DNA from: Klebsiella pneumoniae
GTDB taxonomy: Bacteria; Pseudomonadota; Gammaproteobacteria; Ga0077536
DNA: 11,312 nucleotides
Assembly: GCA_945873015.1 (NCBI GenBank)
Contig: CAMCBY010000084.1
Coordinates: 1-11,312, forward strand
Direction: 5' to 3'
The notes below the pieces were generated by a model, which worked only from the letters and a program-made list of their open reading frames with translations, ran no database searches and was not told the DNA's origin. Positions 7,203-11,312 of this stretch are shown here, one piece after another. A program made the translations under genes and the position numbers. Numbering within the stretch: position 1 is the stretch's first letter; every line of letters begins with the position of its first letter.

Positions 7203-8858
7203 TCAGCGCTGGCCGACGGTGAAGTGACCGGCTTGTTCCAGGTCGCGTATCGAATTGACATCGAGCCAGTGTCCGTGGATGTAGATGACGCGCACCGGAT
7301 GGCCGCGCGCGACAATGTGATTGAGCAGATCGCCCATGCCGAGTTGATCGAAATCCGCATTCGCGGCGAGAGCATCGAGTGCGCTTTCCAGCCATTCGCG
7401 GCCACGTGCGCGGGTGCGCAGCATGCCTATCCAGCGCCCATCGGCCAACACGCCTTGATCTTCACGCCGCTCGGATATGTGTTCGAGCAACACATCTTGA
7501 CCCCACAATGAGCGATCGTCGCCGACACTGCAGTACGCGTAGGCGGGTTTGCCGCTGTCGGTGCCGCTGCCAGCCTGCGAGTCCACCACCACCGTCAGAT
7601 CCCTATCGGATTCCATGAGGCCGCGCAGCACGTAGCTGCGAAAGATCAGATCGCCATACATCACCACCATGTCATCGCGGAAGACAGAGCGTGCGCAATT
7701 GAGCGAAGCCAGTTCACCGGTGGTCGCATAGCGCGGGTTGTGCACGATGTCGATACCGCCGACGTCGATCTGCTCGGCTTTGTAGCCAGCGACCACCACC
7801 ACCGAATCAATCTGCTGTTTACGGCAGCGTTCCACCAACCGGCGTAACAGCGGTTTGCCATTGACCGGCAGCATGACCTTGGGGCGCTCGAGCGTGAGGT
7901 CGTCCAGTCCATCGCCGCGGCTCGCGGCCAGAATCACGGCGCGCGATTCGCGGCGCGTCTCGTAGACATAACGACGTTCGGCCTGCGCCAGTTCGTCAGC
8001 GCCCTGCAGGCGGAAGATTTCCTTGACGCTCGCGATCTGGTCTTCGACCGTGACCAGGGTCTGCTCTGCATGGATCTGGCGCGCGGTGTCCTGCATCGCA
8101 TCGACCGCGCTGCGTATCATATGATTGGCCCAGATCACGAGGCTCACACCGGCTTCGCGAAACACCGGCGTGGGGGTGCTGTAGTACTTGGTTGGCACTA
8201 TTACGAGCGGTGCACGATTGGCCCATTCGCGCGCGAACTCGAGGATCTGATCCGGTGTAGACCACGCACTGTGCACCAGGATCGCATCGGCACCGGCAGC
8301 GTGGTAAGCGCTCGCGCGGCGCAGTGCTTCGCGTGTGTCCCAGCCGGCGATATAGGCCTCGATACGGGCCACCACACAGAAATCATCGTCGCTCTGGGAG
8401 TCCTTGCCGGCGGCAATCTTGCCGCAGAACTCATCGATATCCGCCAGTTCCTGCCGTTCGCCGTCGATAAAACTATTGGTCTTGGGAAACAGTTTGTCCT
8501 CGATGCAGACACCGGCGACGCCGCGCTGTTCGAGCTTGCGCACCAGGCGTCGCATGTTGTTGAAGTTGCCGTAGCCGGTGTCGCCGTCCAGCAATATCGG
8601 GATGTGGGTGACATCGGCCATAAATTCGACCATATCGACCACCTGTGTCCAACTGGCCTCGTTGTTGTCGCGCACACCGAACTGCGCGGACAAGGCCAGA
8701 CCGCTGGCCCAGATGCCTTTGAAGCCAGCTTCCTCGACGATGCGTGCGCTGATGCCGTTGTGCGCCTCGAGGATGAATTCCAGCGCGCGGCTTTCCAGCA
8801 TCTGGCGTAACTGCGTGGTCTTGCGCGGACGCTGGCCGTCGTGGTGATCAGCGTTCAT
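7203..8858 (-). CDS. pepM: Phosphoenolpyruvate mutase fused to a nucleotidyltransferase domain
   Basis: A 551-residue two-domain protein. Residues 15-290 are a PEP mutase of the isocitrate lyase superfamily: SGLALSAQFGVRDNNEASW (52-70, with D64), DGDTGYGN (91-98, Mg-binding D91 and D93) and the diagnostic EDKLFPKTNS (120-129), in which K126, N128 and S129 mark mutase rather than lyase activity. It turns PEP into phosphonopyruvate, forming the C-P bond. Residues 306-551 are a nucleotidyltransferase fold: AVILAASRGDGL (307-318), PKVML (326-330), YGDL with D403, and HWLDVN (530-535) with D533, the two probable metal aspartates. Such PEP mutase fusions are known and are linked to CMP activation of AEP, like PntC. 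Here the usual GxGxR arginine is replaced by glycine. The ATG at 8858 overlaps the upstream gene by 11 nt with no clear ribosome-binding site; the next Met (M20) would cut into the conserved TTQLRQML, so M1 is preferred. Confidence 0.95.
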   Translation of the reverse strand: MNADHHDGQRPRKTTQLRQMLESRALEFILEAHNGISARIVEEAGFKGIWASGLALSAQFGVRDNNEASWTQVVDMVEFMADVTHIPILLDGDTGYGNFNNMRRLVRKLEQRGVAGVCIEDKLFPKTNSFIDGERQELADIDEFCGKIAAGKDSQSDDDFCVVARIEAYIAGWDTREALRRASAYHAAGADAILVHSAWSTPDQILEFAREWANRAPLVIVPTKYYSTPTPVFREAGVSLVIWANHMIRSAVDAMQDTARQIHAEQTLVTVEDQIASVKEIFRLQGADELAQAERRYVYETRRESRAVILAASRGDGLDDLTLERPKVMLPVNGKPLLRRLVERCRKQQIDSVVVVAGYKAEQIDVGGIDIVHNPRYATTGELASLNCARSVFRDDMVVMYGDLIFRSYVLRGLMESDRDLTVVVDSQAGSGTDSGKPAYAYCSVGDDRSLWGQDVLLEHISERREDQGVLADGRWIGMLRTRARGREWLESALDALAANADFDQLGMGDLLNHIVARGHPVRVIYIHGHWLDVNSIRDLEQAGHFTVGQR

Positions 8859-9588
8859 GGATTAGCGGTAACACTTGTTGTTCGGCACGAATAAGATCCT
8901 CGGGGAAATCGATTTCCAGCCACGGCAGGCCGCTGACGTCTTCAACGCCGATGTTGATGTCCGGGTTGAGCGCGAGATCGCGCAGTGCTTCCTCATGGGG
9001 TTGGGCGCTGCGCCCATCGGCAACATAAGCGTCGATGAGTCGCGCAAGCAGCAAGGCCGTGGTGGCATCGAACTTGAAGAATCCGACCGATTCGCCGATC
9101 TGGTCGTAATGCAATCCCGCCGCCACGATTTTGCGGAACTCAACGATGCGACGGTCAGCGACGCACAGTTTGACCGGTTCATCGCCCGGCACGAAGTCGC
9201 AGTCCATGAGATAGCAGTTGCGCAGTGGGCTCTCGATGAGCCGCCGCAGGATGGCCGGGTGGTAGAGCACATCGGCGTCCATCACCAGCACATCGTCTCC
9301 ACACAACAGCGTGTGACGCGCGCTCCATAAGCTCACGCTCGAACCCAGGGTGTACAGCGGGTTGTAGTGCAGCAAGGGGCGCGGGCGTGTCATGCCTGCA
9401 AGCACGCTCGCTATCTGCGCGGATTCATGGCCGACCACCACGGTCAGATTGTCGACACCGCAGGCGGCCAGATTGCGGCAATGGCGCTCGAGTAGCGTCA
9501 TGCCGCCGAACTCCAGCAGGCATTTCGGCAGGGGCTGGCCCTGGTTCAGGCGTCGGCCGACACCGGCGGCGAGGATGATGGCGTGCAC
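8848..9588 (-). CDS. Stand-alone nucleotidyltransferase (MobA/LicC/PntC-like), probable CTP-dependent
   Basis: A 246-residue single-domain nucleotidyltransferase. The nucleotide-binding loop LAAGVGRRL (6-14) keeps the full GxGxR pattern, PKCLLEFGG (21-29) holds the signature lysine K22, VMDADV (102-107) gives the metal aspartates, and ESVGFFKF plus WLEIDFPEDLIRAE (223-236) match the LicC/PntC group that loads CMP onto phosphocholine or AEP. GSSVSLWSAR (82-91) resembles the segment in those enzymes that begins the active-site half. By context the substrate is most likely AEP or a hydroxylated AEP; a sugar phosphate cannot be excluded. The start is a GTG at 9588-9586; there is no in-frame ATG upstream and the domain begins at residue 2, so GTG is well supported. 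It follows the oxygenase stop by 9 nt in the same reading frame and overlaps the PEP mutase gene by 11 nt. Confidence 0.9.
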   Translation of the reverse strand: MHAIILAAGVGRRLNQGQPLPKCLLEFGGMTLLERHCRNLAACGVDNLTVVVGHESAQIASVLAGMTRPRPLLHYNPLYTLGSSVSLWSARHTLLCGDDVLVMDADVLYHPAILRRLIESPLRNCYLMDCDFVPGDEPVKLCVADRRIVEFRKIVAAGLHYDQIGESVGFFKFDATTALLLARLIDAYVADGRSAQPHEEALRDLALNPDINIGVEDVSGLPWLEIDFPEDLIRAEQQVLPLIHER

Positions 9589-9597
9589 GCGGACGAC

Positions 9598-10347
9598 TCA
9601 GTGACGCTTGGCGCGAGAGAACACCTGACGGAAGCCGAAATAGGCGACCGCATCCTTCATGTTCGACATGAAGCGGCGCAGCGGGTGCATGCCGAGGGTG
9701 GTGACGTATTCGAGGGTCAATGCCACGCGGCGTTCACCGGCTTTCGAGGGCGTGACGCGATGCCACAGTTTGTCGCCGTTAAAAACCACCAGCATGCCAG
9801 GCGCCAAGGCCGTGCCGCCGCTCACAGTCGCGTGCTGACTGTCGTCGCGAAACAGTTCGTACTCGAGGCGGCAGCTCGAATCATCGACCAGCCCGAGCAG
9901 CACCGTATAACGCGCACCCTTGTAGTAGGAGGTGTCGTAGTGCCAGCCGATATGGTCGCCGCCCTCGGTGTAGTAATAGAGCGCATAGGTATGCGGGTCG
10001 TCTGGCGGGCAGGGCAGCAAGGCGTGACCGCACAACGCTTCGAGAAACTCCTTCAAGGCCGCACTGCGATAGAAATCCGCGTAGGCTGGCGCATGGGCAT
10101 CGAGGTCGTAGCGCGAAATGCTGCCGCCCTTTTTGTGGCCAGGAATAAAATTGCGATGTACGCGCGGCTCGAGCGCAGGCAGTGCCTCGAGCAATGGCGC
10201 AAGCCCGGCGGCCGGCAGGAAGTCGGCGACGGCGATAAATTCCCCATTCGCCTGGAACTCGGCGCGCAACGCCGCGCAGTCGAGCGCTGCCACGCGGGTG
10301 GCAAGCGCAGCGCAAGAGAGAGAGGCGGACGGGGCAGATTGGGTCAT
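9598..10347 (-). CDS. 2-oxoglutarate/Fe(II)-dependent oxygenase, possible phosphonate-tailoring enzyme
   Basis: A 249-residue cupin-fold oxygenase. The iron triad is H136 and D138 in HIGWHYDTSYYKG, and H196 in DKLWHRVTP, with R206 or R207 (GERRVALTLEY) placed to bind the 2-oxoglutarate carboxylate. The core (about 118-215) matches general 2OG-Fe(II) oxygenases; the first 115 residues and the last 35 are not familiar to me. The substrate is not known. As the first gene of a phosphonate operon it could hydroxylate AEP, a nucleotidyl-AEP or the final lipid; 1-hydroxy-AEP lipids are known in Bdellovibrio, and PhnY-type oxygenases hydroxylate AEP in degradation. It does not look like PhnY itself. 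The ATG at 10347 lacks a clear Shine-Dalgarno. A 32-bp palindrome lies 22 bp upstream. The next gene starts 9 nt after its stop, in the same frame. Confidence 0.88.
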   Translation of the reverse strand: MTQSAPSASLSCAALATRVAALDCAALRAEFQANGEFIAVADFLPAAGLAPLLEALPALEPRVHRNFIPGHKKGGSISRYDLDAHAPAYADFYRSAALKEFLEALCGHALLPCPPDDPHTYALYYYTEGGDHIGWHYDTSYYKGARYTVLLGLVDDSSCRLEYELFRDDSQHATVSGGTALAPGMLVVFNGDKLWHRVTPSKAGERRVALTLEYVTTLGMHPLRRFMSNMKDAVAYFGFRQVFSRAKRH

Positions 10348-10368
10348 GGTCTAAACGAACGGCTGCAG

Positions 10369-10400
10369 CGATGCGCGGCAAGGGTACTTGGCCCGCATCG
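10369..10400. promoter_or_regulatory. 32-bp imperfect palindrome upstream of the phosphonate operon, candidate operator
   Basis: The arms CGATGCGCGGCAAG (10369-10382) and CTTGGCCCGCATCG (10387-10400) are reverse complements at 12 of 14 positions around a 4-bp centre. It lies 22 bp before the oxygenase ATG, and a candidate -10 falls at its centre. It could be the binding site of a dimeric repressor, or form a hairpin in the 5' leader. It is the strongest symmetry in the 225-bp divergent spacer. Confidence 0.55.
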
Positions 10401-10409
10401 GGCTCGCAA
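10381..10409 (-). promoter_or_regulatory. Weak candidate promoter for the phosphonate operon
   Basis: Read on the minus strand, TTGCGA (10409-10404; 4 of 6) and TACCCT (10386-10381; 3 of 6) are separated by 17 nt. The -10 is poor. What favours it is position, about 35 nt leader, and overlap with the palindrome at 10369-10400, as expected for a repressed promoter. Confidence 0.22.
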
Positions 10410-10490
10410 CCACGCACGACGATGTGAGTCTGTTGGCTATTGCTCCAAATCAAGCCCGCCGCAACCAGATGCGGCCGACCGCCCGGTCTG

Positions 10491-10520
10491 TTGGTTCCGG
10501 CGCTGCTGCTGTGCGATAGT
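10491..10520 (+). promoter_or_regulatory. Candidate promoter for the flippase-like gene
   Basis: TTGGTT (10491-10496; 3 of 6), an 18-nt spacer, and GATAGT (10515-10520; 4 of 6) preceded by TGC, which gives an extended -10 element. The leader would be about 46 nt. Support is sequence pattern and location only. Confidence 0.3.
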
Positions 10521-10572
10521 CCGCACCCTACACGCGGCCGTGTCCATCCTTGTGGCCCCGCCCTGAGAGACC

Positions 10573-11312
10573 ATGCTTCGATTCGCCAAACTGTTATTTC
10601 TTCTGCTCGGCGTGGCGCTGCTCGCCGCCGTCTTGCTCAAGACCGACACAAACGCGCTGTGGCTGCAGGTCAAGCGCCTCGGCCTGGGCGGCATGGCGAC
10701 GGTGATGGTGGTCTATACACTGTATTTTTTTGCCGATGCGCTGAGCTGGCATATCGTGCTGCCGGCGGTGCCACTCAAGCCGCGCTGGCTGGCGCGCACG
10801 TTCGCCGTGCGTATGGTGGGCGAGGCCTACAACAACATCACGCCCACCGCGTCGCTGGGTGGCGAGCCGATCAAGGCCTGGCTGCTGAAATCGAACTGGG
10901 GCATTGCGCTGCGTGACGTCGGCGCCTCGCTGGTGATTGCCAAGACCACCAGCATGTTCTCGCTGGTTTTGTTCGTCGGCATCGGGGTCTTCATGTTGCT
11001 CGAGCATCCGCTGATCAACGCCGAGCACAAGCTGATAGCGGCGCTCGGTTTTGGTTTCATCGTGCTGTCGGCGGTGGTGTTCTTTCTTATGCAGCACCTG
11101 CGCCTGTCGACCCATGTCGCGCGCGGGCTGGGCCGTACCCGCTTCGGCCAGCGGCTGGGCGGCGCGATTGCCGCCGCTGAAGATATCGACAGACAGTTTG
11201 AGGCTTTCTACAGCGGCCATCGCGCACGACTGTTGTGGTCATTCGTGTTTGCCATGGCGAACTGGATGCTGGGCGCGCTCGAGGTCTATCTCATCATGGG
11301 TTTTCTCGGTCA
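10573..11312 (+). CDS. LPG-synthase-TM / flippase-like integral membrane protein (N-terminal part, cut by window edge)
   Basis: The frame opens at the ATG at 10573 and stays open to the right edge (246 codons visible). It is strongly hydrophobic, with likely membrane helices at about residues 4-22, 40-60, 115-143, 155-174 and 220-245. The signature loop GEAYNNITPTASLGGEPIKA (83-102) is the hallmark of the lysylphosphatidylglycerol synthase transmembrane (UPF0104) family, members of which move lipids across the membrane. HpnL, found in hopanoid loci, belongs to this superfamily, and that assignment is plausible given the hopanoid genes nearby, but I cannot separate HpnL from other members by eye. 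The catalytic domain of MprF would lie beyond the window, so a full LPG synthase cannot be excluded. A GAGAGA ribosome-binding site at 10565-10570 lies close to the ATG. The gene diverges from the phosphonate operon and may export its product. Confidence 0.88.
   Translation, partial: MLRFAKLLFLLLGVALLAAVLLKTDTNALWLQVKRLGLGGMATVMVVYTLYFFADALSWHIVLPAVPLKPRWLARTFAVRMVGEAYNNITPTASLGGEPIKAWLLKSNWGIALRDVGASLVIAKTTSMFSLVLFVGIGVFMLLEHPLINAEHKLIAALGFGFIVLSAVVFFLMQHLRLSTHVARGLGRTRFGQRLGGAIAAAEDIDRQFEAFYSGHRARLLWSFVFAMANWMLGALEVYLIMGFLG

Noticed and set aside
6624..7511. 295-codon plus-strand open frame across ppd and the end of pepM
   Set aside because: It spans two well-supported genes on the other strand and has shadow-like composition.
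9583..10566. 327-codon plus-strand open frame opposite the oxygenase gene
   Set aside because: It is antisense to a protein with an intact 2OG-oxygenase triad, and its own translation is His/Arg/Gln-rich without recognisable motifs; typical of GC-rich shadow frames.
1..11312. Mobile elements, CRISPR arrays, tRNA or rRNA genes
   Set aside because: No transposase or integrase motifs, no spaced direct repeats, and no cloverleaf or rRNA-like sequence were seen on reading the window.

Overview
The window looks like chromosomal DNA of a GC-rich, hopanoid-making proteobacterium. The Dxs sequence style and the HpnM/HpnB/HpnH set suggest Gammaproteobacteria, but that is a judgement by eye, not a tree. 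Coding density is high. I see no RNA genes, insertion sequences or CRISPR arrays.

Left part (1-4952) is an isoprenoid/hopanoid block. On the minus strand, hpnH (radical SAM adenosyl-hopene synthase), hpnB (hopene-associated glycosyltransferase) and the start of hpnM (MlaC/Ttg2D-like lipid-binding periplasmic protein, cut by the window edge) run in one direction. Diverging from hpnH across a 294-bp spacer is dxs, the first enzyme of the MEP pathway that supplies isoprenoid precursors. The spacer holds a 33-bp interrupted palindrome upstream of hpnH and a good sigma70-like promoter for dxs.

Right part (4960-10347) is a compact five-gene minus-strand operon for phosphonate biosynthesis. In transcription order it encodes a 2-oxoglutarate/Fe(II) oxygenase, a stand-alone nucleotidyltransferase, a PEP mutase fused to a second nucleotidyltransferase domain, phosphonopyruvate decarboxylase and 2-aminoethylphosphonate (AEP) transaminase. 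Genes overlap or lie within 12 bp of each other. The predicted route is PEP -> phosphonopyruvate -> phosphonoacetaldehyde -> AEP, then nucleotidyl (probably CMP) activation, with possible hydroxylation. This fits making an AEP-type headgroup for a lipid or glycan rather than degrading phosphonates. The operon ends 7 bp from the end of dxs, tail to tail.

Far right (10573-11312) is the start of a plus-strand multi-pass membrane protein of the LPG-synthase-TM/flippase-like family (the family that includes HpnL), diverging from the phosphonate operon. The 225-bp divergent spacer contains a 32-bp imperfect palindrome just upstream of the oxygenase start.

The most interesting reading is a membrane-surface locus: hopanoid synthesis and lipid transport genes beside a complete AEP pathway with two nucleotidyltransferase domains, an uncharacterised oxygenase and a flippase-like protein. 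No phosphonate transferase is visible in the window, so the final acceptor is unknown.
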